A stretch of 64,000 bases of DNA from Brachionus manjavacas (Eukaryota > Rotifera > Eurotatoria > Ploima > Brachionidae): NCBI GenBank assembly GCA_019054805.1, contig JAHQIY010000053.1, positions 47,143-111,142 on the forward strand, written 5' to 3'. The notes beneath the pieces are model-generated. The model saw nothing but the letters and a program-made list of their open reading frames with translations, was not told where the DNA came from and did no database searches. The position numbers were made by a program, and so were the translations under genes. Of the stretch, positions 21,201-33,930 are shown piece by piece. How positions within the stretch are numbered: position 1 is the stretch's first letter; every line of letters starts with the position of its first letter.

Positions 21201-24200
21201 AGGAGGCTTACAAGCAAGAGCTGATGACGTGTCTGGCAGACCCTTAGTACTTAGTGAAAAAAGTAAAGTATCTTTTTTTGGATATGCTTGTATCCATCTA
21301 TAGATACGCTTGGTTTGTGGTTCCAAGCTAGTCTAAATAGTTGCCGAGTTCGCAGCCTTTAAGTGCTCGGATGAGTGGCGCTGTTTATGATGAACGTCCC
21401 ATAGTAACTTTGTCGGCAGATTGTTGAGTCGTAACCATACCATTGCCGGTCCCAAGTCCGGATGAAAAAATGGGAGGGAGACTTTTCATACACGCACACT
21501 TGGTGTCAGTACAAAATGTTCAGGCTAGGAAACAGAAAAATATTTGTCAGAGTCGAAATGTCATTTTAACAAAAGAAAATATTTTTTAAAAATTTTATTT
21601 AGATTAAACATTTTATTATTTATTATTCCATTTTTATTTTTGTTTTTCTCGGAAGAGAACTTTCATTCTAATTCAGATTTTCTTCTTTTGATTGTTTTAT
21701 TTTTTCAGAAATAGTCAAATAAAGAAAATCAAATTTTCGAAAAATCAAAACCTAAACTGCTAACTCTACCTAAGGCCGGTCCCAAGTCCGGATGAGAAAA
21801 TGAGGAGGGGCGGTGAAGATGCAGATGCCTAGCGGCCGGGGCAAGGAGGCTTACAAGCAAGAGCTGATGACGTGTCTGGCAGACCCTTAGTACTTAGTGA
21901 AAAAAGTAAAGTATCTTTTTTTGGATATGCTTGTATCCATCTATAGATACGCTTGGTTTGTGGTTCCAAGCTAGTCTAAATAGTTGCCGAGTTCGCAGCC
22001 TTTAAGTGCTCGGATGAGTGGCGCTGTTTATGATGAACGTCCCATAGTAACTTTGTCGGCAGATTGTTGAGTCGTAACCATACCATTGCCGGTCCCAAGT
22101 CCGGATGAAAAAATGGGAGGGAGACTTTTCATACACGCACACTTGGTGTCAGTACAAAATGTTCAGGCTAGGAAACAGAAAAATATTTGTCAGAGTCGAA
22201 ATGTCATTTTAACAAAAGAAAATATTTTTTAAAAATTTTATTTAGATTAAACATTTTATTATTTATTATTCCATTTTTTATTTTTGTTTTTCTCGGAAGA
22301 GAACTTTCATTCTAATTCAGATTTTCTTCTTTTGATTGTTTTATTTTTTCAGAAATAGTCAAATAAAGAAAATCAAATTTTCGAAAAATCAAAACCTAAA
22401 CTGCTAACTCTACCTAAGGCCGGTCCCAAGTCCGGATGAGAAAATGAGGAGGGGCGGTGAAGATGCAGATGCCTAGCGGCCGGGGCAAGGAGGCTTACAA
22501 GCAAGAGCTGATGACGTGTCTGGCAGACCCTTAGTACTTAGTGAAAAAAGTAAAGTATCTTTTTTTGGATATGCTTGTATCCATCTATAGATACGCTTGG
22601 TTTGTGGTTCCAAGCTAGTCTAAATAGTTGCCGAGTTCGCAGCCTTTAAGTGCTCGGATGAGTGGCGCTGTTTATGATGAACGTCCCATAGTAACTTTGT
22701 CGGCAGATTGTTGAGTCGTAACCATACCATTGCCGGTCCCAAGTCCGGATGAAAAAATGGGAGGGAGACTTTTCATACACGCACACTTGGTGTCAGTACA
22801 AAATGTTCAGGCTAGGAAACAGAAAAATATTTGTCAGAGTCGAAATGTCATTTTAACAAAAGAAAATACTTTTTAAAAATTTTATTTAGATTAAACATTT
22901 TATTATTTATTATTCCATTTTTTATTTTTGTTTTTCTCGGAAGAGAACTTTCATTCTAATTCAGATTTTCTTCTTTTGATTGTTTTATTTTTTCAGAAAT
23001 AGTCAAATAAAGAAAATCAAATTTTCGAAAAATCAAAACCTAAACTGCTAACTCTACCTAAGGCCGGTCCCAAGTCCGGATGAAAAAATGGGAGAGACTT
23101 TTCATACACGCACACTTGGTGTCAGTACAAAATGTTCAGGCTAGGAAACAGAAAAATATTTGTCAGAGTCGAAATGTCATTTTAACAAAAGAAAATATTT
23201 TTTAAAAATTTTATTTAGATTAAACATTTTATTATTTATTATTCCATTTTTTATTTTTGTTTTTCTCGGAAGAGAACTTTCATTCTAATTCAGATTTTCT
23301 TCTTTTGATTGTTTTATTTTTTCAGAAATAGTCAAATAAAGAAAATCAAATTTTCAAAAAATCAAAACCTAAACTGCTAACTCTACCTAAGGCCGGTCCC
23401 AAGTCCGGATGAGAAAATGAGGAGGGGCGGTGAAGATGCAGATGCCTAGCGGCCGGGGCAAGGAGGCTTACAAGCAAGAGCTGATGACGTGTCTGGCAGA
23501 CCCTTAGTACTTAGTGAAAAAAGTTAAGTATCTTTTTTGGATATGCTTGTATCCATCTATAGATACGCTTGGTTTGTGGTTCCAAGCTAGTCTAAATAGT
23601 TGCCGAGTTCGCAGCCTTTAAGTGCTCGGATGAGTGGCGCTGTTTATGATGAACGTCCCATAGTAACTTTGTCGGCAGATTGTTGAGTCGTAACCATACC
23701 ATTGCCGGTCCCAAGTCCGGATGAAAAAATGGGAGGGAGACTTTTCATACACGCACACTTGGTGTCAGTACAAAATGTTCAGGCTAGGAAACAGAAAAAT
23801 ATTTGTCAGAGTCGAAATGTCATTTTAACAAAAGAAAATATTTTTTAAAAATTTTATTTAGATTAAACATTTTATTATTTATTATTCCATTTTTTATTTT
23901 TGTTTTTCTCGGAAGAGAACTTTCATTCTAATTCAGATTTTCTTCTTTTGATTGTTTTATTTTTTCAGAAATAGTCAAATAAAGAAAATCAAATTTTCGA
24001 AAAATCAAAACCTAAACTGCTAACTCTACCTAAGGCCGGTCCCAAGTCCGGATGAGAAAATGAGGAGGGGCGGTGAAGATGCAGATGCCTAGCGGCCGGG
24101 GCAAGGAGGCTTACAAGCAAGAGCTGATGACGTGTCTGGCAGACCCTTAGTACTTAGTGAAAAAAGTAAAGTATCTTTTTTGGATATGCTTGTATCCATC

Positions 24201-27200
24201 TATAGATACGCTTGGTTTGTGGTTCCAAGCTAGTCTAAATAGTTGCCGAGTTCGCAGCCTTTAAGTGCTCGGATGAGTGGCGCTGTTTATGATGAACGTC
24301 CCATAGTAACTTTGTCGGCAGATTGTTGAGTCGTAACCATACCATTGCCGGTCCCAAGTCCGGATGAAAAAATGGGAGGGAGACTTTTCATACACGCACA
24401 CTTGGTGTCAGTACAAAATGTTCAGGCTAGGAAACAGAAAAATATTTGTCAGAGTCGAAATGTCATTTTAACAAAAGAAAATATTTTTTAAAAATTTTAT
24501 TTAGATTAAACATTTTATTATTTATTATTCCATTTTTTATTTTTGTTTTTCTCGGAAGAGAACTTTCATTCTAATTCAGATTTTCTTCTTTTGATTGTTT
24601 TATTTTTTCAGAAATAGTCAAATAAAGAAAATCAAATTTTCGAAAAATCAAAACCTAAACTGCTAACTCTACCTAAGGCCGGTCCCAAGTCCGGATGAGA
24701 AAATGAGGAGGGGCGGTGAAGATGCAGATGCCTAGCGGCCGGGGCAAGGAGGCTTACAAGCAAGAGCTGATGACGTGTCTGGCAGACCCTTAGTACTTAG
24801 TGAAAAAAGTAAAGTATCTTTTTGGATATGCTTGTATCCATCTATAGATACGCTTGGTTTGTGGTTCCAAGCTAGTCTAAATAGTTGCCGAGTTCGCAGC
24901 CTTTAAGTGCTCGGATGAGTGGCGCTGTTTATGATGAACGTCCCATAGTAACTTTGTCGGCAGATTGTTGAGTCGTAACCATACCATTGCCGGTCCCAAG
25001 TCCGGATGAAAAAATGGGAGGGAGACTTTTCATACACGCACACTTGGTGTCAGTACAAAATGTTCAAGCTAGGAAACAGAAAAATATTTGTCAGAGTCGA
25101 AATGTCATTTTAACAAAAGAAAATATTTTTTAAAAATTTTATTTAGATTAAACATTTTATTATTTATTATTCCATTTTTTATTTTTGTTTTTCTCGGAAG
25201 AGAACTTTCATTCTAATTCAGATTTTCTTCTTTTGATTGTTTTATTTTTTCAGAAATAGTCAAAAAAAGAAAATCAAATTTTCGAAAAATCAAAACCTAA
25301 ACTGCTAACTCTACCTAAGGCCGGTCCCAAGTCCGGATGAGAAAATGAGGAGGGGCGGTGAAGATGCAGATGCCTAGCGGCCGGGGCAAGGAGGCTTACA
25401 AGCAAGAGCTGATGACGTGTCTGGCAGACCCTTAGTACTTAGTGAAAAAAGTAAAGTATCTTTTTTTGGATATGCTTGTATCCATCTATAGATACGCTTG
25501 GTTTGTGGTTCCAAGCTAGTCTAAATAGTTGCCGAGTTCGCAGCCTTTAAGTGCTCGGATGAGTGGCGCTGTTTATGATGAACGTCCCATAGTAACTTTG
25601 TCGGCAGATTGTTGAGTCGTAACCATACCATTGCCGGTCCCAAGTCCGGATGAAAAAATGGGAGGGAGACTTTTCATACACGCACACTTGGTGTCAGTAC
25701 AAAATGTTCAGGCTAGGAAACAGAAAAATATTTGTCAGAGTCGAAATGTCATTTTAACAAAAGAAAATATTTTTTAAAAATTTTATTTAGATTAAACATT
25801 TTATTATTTATTATTCCATTTTTTATTTTTGTTTTTCTCGGAAGAGAACTTTCATTCTAATTCAGATTTTCTTCTTTTGATTGTTTTATTTTTTCAGAAA
25901 TAGTCAAATAAAGAAAATCAAATTTTCGAAAAAATCGAAACCTAAACTGCTAACTCTACCTAAGGCCGGTCCCAAGTCCGGATGAGAAAATGAGGAGGGG
26001 CGGTGAAGATGCAGATGCCTAGCGGCCGGGGCAAGGAGGCTTACAAGCAAGAGCTGATGACGTGTCTGGCAGACCCTTAGTACTTAGTGAAAAAAGTAAA
26101 GTATCTTTTTTTGGATATGCTTGTATCCATCTATAGATACGCTTGGTTTGTGGTTCCAAGCTAGTCTAAATAGTTGCCGAGTTCGCAGCCTTTAAGTGCT
26201 CGGATGAGTGGCGCTGTTTATGATGAACGTCCCATAGTAACTTTGTCGGCAGATTGTTGAGTCGTAACCATACCATTGCCGGTCCCAAGTCCGGATGAAA
26301 AAATGGGAGGGAGACTTTTCATACACGCACACTTGGTGTCAGTACAAAATGTTCAAGCTAGGAAACAGAAAAATATTTGTCAGAGTCGAAATGTCATTTT
26401 AACAAAAGAAAATATTTTTTAAAAATTTTATTTAGATTAAACATTTTATTATTTATTATTCCATTTTTTATTTTTGTTTTTCTCGGAAGAGAACTTTCAT
26501 TCTAATTCAGATTTTCTTCTTTTTGATTGTTTTATTTTTTCAGAAATAGTCAAAAAAAGAAAATCAAATTTTCGAAAAATCAAAACCTAAACTGCTAACT
26601 CTACCTAAGGCCGGTCCCAAGTCCGGATGAGAAAATGAGGAGGGGCGGTGAAGATGCAGATGCCTAGCGGCCGGGGCAAGGAGGCTTACAAGCAAGAGCT
26701 GATGACGTGTCTGGCAGACCCTTAGTACTTAGTGAAAAAAGTAAAGTATCTTTTTTTGGATATGCTTGTATCCATCTATAGATACGCTTGGTTTGTGGTT
26801 CCAAGCTAGTCTAAATAGTTGCCGAGTTCGCAGCCTTTAAGTGCTCGGATGAGTGGCGCTGTTTATGATGAACGTCCCATAGTAACTTTGTCGGCAGATT
26901 TTTGAGTCGTAACCATACCATTGCCGGTCCCAAGTCCGGATGAAAAAATGGGAGGGAGACTTTTCATACACGCACACTTGGTGTCAGTACAAAATGTTCA
27001 GGCTAGGAAACAGAAAAATATTTGTCAGAGTCGAAATGTCATTTTAACAAAAGAAAATATTTTTTAAAAATTTTATTTAGATTAAACATTTTATTATTTA
27101 TTATTCCATTTTTTATTTTTGTTTTTCTCGGAAGAGAACTTTCATTCTAATTCAGATTTTCTTCTTTTGATTGTTTTATTTTTTCAGAAATAGTCAAATA

Positions 27201-30200
27201 AAGAAAATCAAATTTTCGAAAAATCAAAACCTAAACTGCTAACTCTACCTAAGGCCGGTCCCAAGTCCGGATGAGAAAATGAGGAGGGGCGGTGAAGATG
27301 CAGATGCCTAGCGGCCGGGGCAAGGAGGCTTACAAGCAAGAGCTGATGACGTGTCTGGCAGACCCTTAGTACTTAGTGAAAAAAGTAAAGTATCTTTTTT
27401 GGATATGCTTGTATCCATCTATAGATACGCTTGGTTTGTGGTTCCAAGCTAGTCTAAATAGTTGCCGAGTTCGCAGCCTTTAAGTGCTCGGATGAGTGGC
27501 GCTGTTTATGATGAACGTCCCATAGTAACTTTGTCGGCAGATTTTTGAGTCGTAACCATACCATTGCCGGTCCCAAGTCCGGATGAAAAAATGGGAGGGA
27601 GACTTTTCATACACGCACACTTGGTGTCAGTACAAAATGTTCAGGCTAGGAAACAGAAAAATATTTGTCAGAGTCGAAATGTCATTTTAACAAAAGAAAA
27701 TATTTTTTAAAAATTTTATTTAGATTAAACATTTTATTATTTATTATTCCATTTTTTATTTTTGTTTTTCTCGGAAGAGAACTTTCATTCTAATTCAGAT
27801 TTTCTTCTTTTGATTGTTTTATTTTTTCAGAAATAGTCAAATAAAGAAAATCAAATTTTCGAAAAATCAAAACCTAAACTGCTAACTCTACCTAAGGCCG
27901 GTCCCAAGTCCGGATGAGAAAATGAGGAGGGGCGGTGAAGATGCAGATGCCTAGCGGCCGGGGCAAGGAGGCTTACAAGCAAGAGCTGATGACGTGTCTG
28001 GCAGACCCTTAGTACTTAGTGAAAAAAGTAAAGTATCTTTTTTGGATATGCTTGTATCCATCTATAGATACGCTTGGTTTGTGGTTCCAAGCTAGTCTAA
28101 ATAGTTGCCGAGTTCGCAGCCTTTAAGTGCTCGGATGAGTGGCGCTGTTTATGATGAACGTCCCATAGTAACTTTGTCGGCAGATTGTTGAGTCGTAACC
28201 ATACCATTGCCGATCCCAAGTCCGGATGAAAAAATGGGAGGGAGACTTTTCATACACGCACACTTGGTGTCAGTACAAAATGTTCAGGCTAGGAAACAGA
28301 AAAATATTTGTCAGAGTCGAAATGTCATTTTAACAAAAGAAAATATTTTTTAAAAATTTTATTTAGATTAAACATTTTATTATTTATTATTCCATTTTTT
28401 ATTTTTGTTTTTCTCGGAAGAGAACTTTCATTCTAATTCAGATTTTCTTCTTTTGATTGTTTTATTTTTTCAGAAATAGTCAAATAAAGAAAATCAAATT
28501 TTCGAAAATCAAAACCTAAACTGCTAACTCTACCTAAGGCCGGTCCCAAGTCCGGATGAGAAAATGAGGAGGGGCGGTGAAGATGCAGATGCCTAGCGGC
28601 CGGGGCAAGGAGGCTTACAAGCAAGAGCTGATGACGTGTCTGGCAGACCCTTAGTACTTAGTGAAAAAAGTAAAGTATCTTTTTTGGATATGCTTGTATC
28701 CATCTATAGATACGCTTGGTTTGTGGTTCCAAGCTAGTCTAAATAGTTGCCGAGTTCGCAGCCTTTAAGTGCTCGGATGAGTGGCGCTGTTTATGATGAA
28801 CGTCCCATAGTAACTTTGTCGGCAGATTTTTGAGTCGTAACCATACCATTGCCGGTCCCAAGTCCGGATGAAAAAATGGGAGGGAGACTTTTCATACACG
28901 CACACTTGGTGTCAGTACAAAATGTTCAGGCTAGGAAACAGAAAAATATTTGTCAGAGTCGAAATGTCATTTTAACAAAAGAAAATATTTTTTAAAAATT
29001 TTATTTAGATTAAACATTTTATTATTTATTATTCCATTTTTTATTTTTGTTTTTCTCGGAAGAGAACTTTCATTCTAATTCAGATTTTCTTCTTTTGATT
29101 GTTTTATTTTTTCAGAAATAGTCAAATAAAGAAAATCAAATTTTCGAAAAATCAAAACCTAAACTGCTAACTCTACCTAAGGCCGGTCCCAAGTCCGGAT
29201 GAGAAAATGAGGAGGGGCGGTGAAGATGCAGATGCCTAGCGGCCGGGGCAAGGAGGCTTACAAGCAAGAGCTGATGACGTGTCTGGCAGACCCTTAGTAC
29301 TTAGTGAAAAAAGTAAAGTATCTTTTTTTGGATATGCTTGTATCCATCTATAGATACGCTTGGTTTGTGGTTCCAAGCTAGTCTAAATAGTTGCCGAGTT
29401 CGCAGCCTTTAAGTGCTCGGATGAGTGGCGCTGTTTATGATGAACGTCCCATAGTAACTTTGTCGGCAGATTGTTGAGTCGTAACCATACCATTGCCGGT
29501 CCCAAGTCCGGATGAAAAAATGGGAGGGAGACTTTTCATACACGCACACTTGGTGTCAGTACAAAATGTTCAGGCTAGGAAACAGAAAAATATTTGTCAG
29601 AGTCGAAATGTCATTTTAACAAAAGAAAATATTTTTTAAAAATTTTATTTAGATTAAACATTTTATTATTTATTATTCCATTTTTTATTTTTGTTTTTCT
29701 CGGAAGAGAACTTTCATTCTAATTCAGATTTTCTTCTTTTTGATTGTTTTATTTTTTCAGAAATAGTCAAATAAAGAAAATCAAATTTTCGAAAAATCAA
29801 AACCTAAACTGCTAACTCTACCTAAGGCCGGTCCCAAGTCCGGATGAGAAAATGAGGAGGGGCGGTGAAGATGCAGATGCCTAGCGGCCGGGGCAAGGAG
29901 GCTTACAAGCAAGAGCTGATGACGTGTCTGGCAGACCCTTAGTACTTAGTGAAAAAAGTAAAGTATCTTTTTTTTGATATGCTTGTATCCATCTATAGAT
30001 ACGCTTGGTTTGTGGTTCCAAGCTAGTCTAAATAGTTGCCGAGTTCGCAGCCTTTAAGTGCTCGGATGAGTGGCGCTGTTTATGATGAACGTCCCATAGT
30101 AACTTTGTCGGCAGATTGTTGAGTCGTAACCATACCATTGCCGATCCCAAGTCCGGATGAAAAAATGGGAGGGAGACTTTTCATACACGCACACTTGGTG

Positions 30201-33200
30201 TCAGTACAAAATGTTCAGGCTAGGAAACAGAAAAATATTTGTCAGAGTCGAAATGTCATTTTAACAAAAGAAAATATTTTTTAAAAATTTTATTTAGATT
30301 AAACATTTTATTATTTATTATTCCATTTTTTATTTTTGTTTTTCTCGGAAGAGAACTTTCATTCTAATTCAGATTTTCTTCTTTTGATTGTTTTATTTTT
30401 TCAGAAATAGTCAAATAAAGAAAATCAAATTTTCGAAAAATCAAAACCTAAACTGCTAACTCTACCTAAGGCCGGTCCCAAGTCCGGATGAGAAAATGAG
30501 GAGGGGCGGTGAAGATGCAGATGCCTAGCGGCCGGGGCAAGGAGGCTTACAAGCAAGAGCTGATGACGTGTCTGGCAGACCCTTAGTACTTAGTGAAAAA
30601 AGTAAAGTATCTTTTTTGGATATGCTTGTATCCATCTATAGATACGCTTGGTTTGTGGTTCCAAGCTAGTCTAAATAGTTGCCGAGTTCGCAGCCTTTAA
30701 GTGCTCGGATGAGTGGCGCTGTTTATGATGAACGTCCCATAGTAACTTTGTCGGCAGATTGTTGAGTCGTAACCATACCATTGCCGGTCCCAAGTCCGGA
30801 TGAAAAAATGGGAGGGAGACTTTTCATACACGCACACTTGGTGTCAGTACAAAATGTTCAGGCTAGGAAACAGAAAAATATTTGTCAGAGTCGAAATGTC
30901 ATTTTAACAAAAGAAAATATTTTTTAAAAATTTTATTTAGATTAAACATTTTATTATTTATTATTCCATTTTTTATTTTTGTTTTTCTCGGAAGAGAACT
31001 TTCATTCTAATTCAGATTTTCTTCTTTTGATTGTTTTATTTTTTCAGAAATAGTCAAATAAAGAAAATCAAATTTTCGAAAAATCAAAACCTAAACTGCT
31101 AACTCTACTCTAAGGCCGGTCCCAAGTCCGGATGAGAAAATGAGGAGGGGCGGTGAAGATGCAGATGCCTAGCGGCCGGGGCAAGGAGGCTTACAAGCAA
31201 GAGCTGATGACGTGTCTGGCAGACCCTTAGTACTTAGTGAAAAAGTAAAGTATCTTTTTTTTGATATGCTTGTATCCATCTATAGATACGCTTGGTTTGT
31301 GGTTCCAAGCTAGTCTAAATAGTTGCCGAGTTCGCAGCCTTTAAGTGCTCGGATGAGTGGCGCTGTTTATGATGAACGTCCCATAGTAACTTTGTCGGCA
31401 GATTGTTGAGTCGTAACCATACCATTGCCGATCCCAAGTCCGGATGAAAAAATGGGAGGGAGACTTTTCATACACGCACACTTGGTGTCAGTACAAAATG
31501 TTCAGGCTAGGAAACAGAAAAATATTTGTCAGAGTCGAAATGTCATTTTAACAAAAGAAAATATTTTTTTAAAAATTTTATTTAGATTAAACATTTTATT
31601 ATTTATTATTCCATTTTTTATTTTTGTTTTTCTCGGAAGAGAACTTTCATTCTAATTCAGATTTTCTTCTTTTGATTGTTTTATTTTTTCAGAAATAGTC
31701 AAATAAAGAAAATCAAATTTTCGAAAAATCAAAACCTAAACTGCTAACTCTACCTAAGGCCGGTCCCAAGTCCGGATGAGAAAATGAGGAGGGGCGGTGA
31801 AGATGCAGATGCCTAGCGGCCGGGGCAAGGAGGCTTACAAGCAAGAGCTGATGACGTGTCTGGCAGACCCTTAGTACTTAGTGAAAAAAGTAAAGTATCT
31901 TTTTTTGGATATGCTTGTATCCATCTATAGATACGCTTGGTTTGTGGTTCCAAGCTAGTCTAAATAGTTGCCGAGTTCGCAGCCTTTAAGTGCTCGGATG
32001 AGTGGCGCTGTTTATGATGAACGTCCCATAGTAACTTTGTCGGCAGATTGTTGAGTCGTAACCATACCATTGCCGGTCCCAAGTCCGGATGAAAAAATGG
32101 GAGGGAGACTTTTCATACACGCACACTTGGTGTCAGTACAAAATGTTCAGGCTAGGAAACAGAAAAATATTTGTCAGAGTCGAAATGTCATTTTAACAAA
32201 AGAAAATATTTTTTAAAAATTTTATTTAGATTAAACATTTTATTATTTATTATTCCATTTTTTATTTTTTGTTTTTCTCGGAAGAGAACTTTCATTCTAA
32301 TTCAGATTTTCTTCTTTTGATTGTTTTATTTTTTCAGAAATAGTCAAATAAAGAAAATCAAATTTTCGAAAAAATCAAAACCTAAACTGCTAACTCTACC
32401 TAAGGCCGGTCCCAAGTCCGGATGAGAAAATGAGGAGGGGCGGTGAAGATGCAGATGCCTAGCGGCCGGGGCAAGGAGGCTTACAAGCAAGAGCTGATGA
32501 CGTGTCTGGCAGACCCTTAGTACTTAGTGAAAAAGTAAAGTATCTTTTTTGGATATGCTTGTATCCATCTATAGATACGCTTGGTTTGTGGTTCCAAGCT
32601 AGTCTAAATAGTTGCCGAGTTCGCAGCCTTTAAGTGCTCGGATGAGTGGCGCTGTTTATGATGAACGTCCCATAGTAACTTTGTCGGCAGATTGTTGAGT
32701 CGTAACCATACCATTGCCGGTCCCAAGTCCGGATGAAAAAATGGGAGGGAGACTTTTCATACACGCACACTTGGTGTCAGTACAAAATGTTCAGGCTAGG
32801 AAACAGAAAAATATTTGTCAGAGTCGAAATGTCATTTTAACAAAAGAAAATATTTTTTAAAAATTTCATTTAGATTAAACATTTTATTATTTATTATTCC
32901 ATTTTTATTTTTGTTTTTCTCGGAAGAGAACTTTCATTCTAATTCAGATTTTTCTTCTTTTGATTGTTTTATTTTTTCAGAAATAGTCAAATAAAGAAAA
33001 TCAAATTTTCGAAAAATCAAAACCTAAACTGCTAACTCTACCTAAGGCCGGTCCCAAGTCCGGATGAGAAAATGAGGAGGGGCGGTGAAGATGCAGATGC
33101 CTAGCGGCCGGGGCAAGGAGGCTTACAAGCAAGAGCTGATGACGTGTCTGGCAGACCCTTAGTACTTAGTGAAAAAAGTAAAGTATCTTTTTTTGGATAT

Positions 33201-33863
33201 GCTTGTATCCATCTATAGATACGCTTGGTTTGTGGTTCCAAGCTAGTCTAAATAGTTGCCGAGTTCGCAGCCTTTAAGTGCTCGGATGAGTGGCGCTGTT
33301 TATGATGAACGTCCCATAGTAACTTTGTCGGCAGATTGTTGAGTCGTAACCATACCATTGCCGGTCCCAAGTCCGGATGAAAAAATGGGAGAGACTTTTC
33401 ATACACGCACACTTGGTGTCAGTACAAAATGTTCAGGCTAGGAAACAGAAAAATATTTGTCAGAGTCGAAATGTCATTTTAACAAAAGAAAATATTTTTT
33501 AAAAATTTCATTTAGATTAAACATTTTATTATTTATTATTCCATTTTTTATTTTTGTTTTTCTCGGAAGAGAACTTTCATTCTAATTCAGATTTTCTTCT
33601 TTTGATTGTTTTATTTTTTCAGAAATAGTCAAATAAAGAAAATCAAATTTTCGAAAAATCAAAACCTAAACTGCTAACTCTACCTAAGGCCGGTCCCAAG
33701 TCCGGATGAGAAAATGAGGAGGGGCGGTGAAGATGCAGATGCCTAGCGGCCGGGGCAAGGAGGCTTACAAGCAAGAGCTGATGACGTGTCTGGCAGACCC
33801 TTAGTACTTAGTGAAAAAAGTAAAGTATCTTTTTTTGGATATGCTTGTATCCATCTTTAGATA
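18263..33863 (+). repeat. Satellite array 1: ~24 copies of a ~643 bp composite monomer
   Basis: Units start at about 18263, 18906, 19551, 20193, 20838, 21482, 22125, 22769, 23098, 23741 and so on to 33395, spaced 642-645 bp with one exception. Units are nearly identical, differing mainly in T/A homopolymer length and a few substitutions. Each monomer has an AT-rich module A (~330 bp) and a visibly GC-richer module B (~313 bp), each beginning with the same 21 bp motif (GCCGGTCCCAAGTCCGGATG+A; in the first unit at 18557 and 18870). No unit carries a conserved long ORF. Internal structures: ACAC-TTG-GTGT, GTATC...GATAC around CATCTATA, GTCT-GGC-AGAC, and a splice-acceptor-like TTTTATTTTTTCAG. 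Confidence 0.97.
22769..23097 (+). repeat. Shortened satellite unit (module A only, 329 bp)
   Basis: The only unit in array 1 with a large length change. It goes from the 21 bp motif that should open module B straight into the sequence that follows the motif of module A, so module B is precisely missing. This is the product expected from recombination between the two copies of the 21 bp motif. Confidence 0.9.
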
Positions 33864-33930
33864 TTAGTAGTAGTAGTAGTAGTAGTTTTGACTGTAGCTG
33901 GCTAGCCAGCGAGTGTGCTGATAAGGCACA

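Noticed and set aside
28433..28624. 63-codon ORF on the minus strand of the satellite
   Set aside because: It exists only in units with a particular A-run length, is not kept across units and has no motif; the ORFs at 31425-31655 and in the inverted array are similar.
18263..33863. CRISPR-like repeat array
   Set aside because: Long 643 bp monomers with no alternating unique spacers, in a eukaryotic context; this is satellite DNA.
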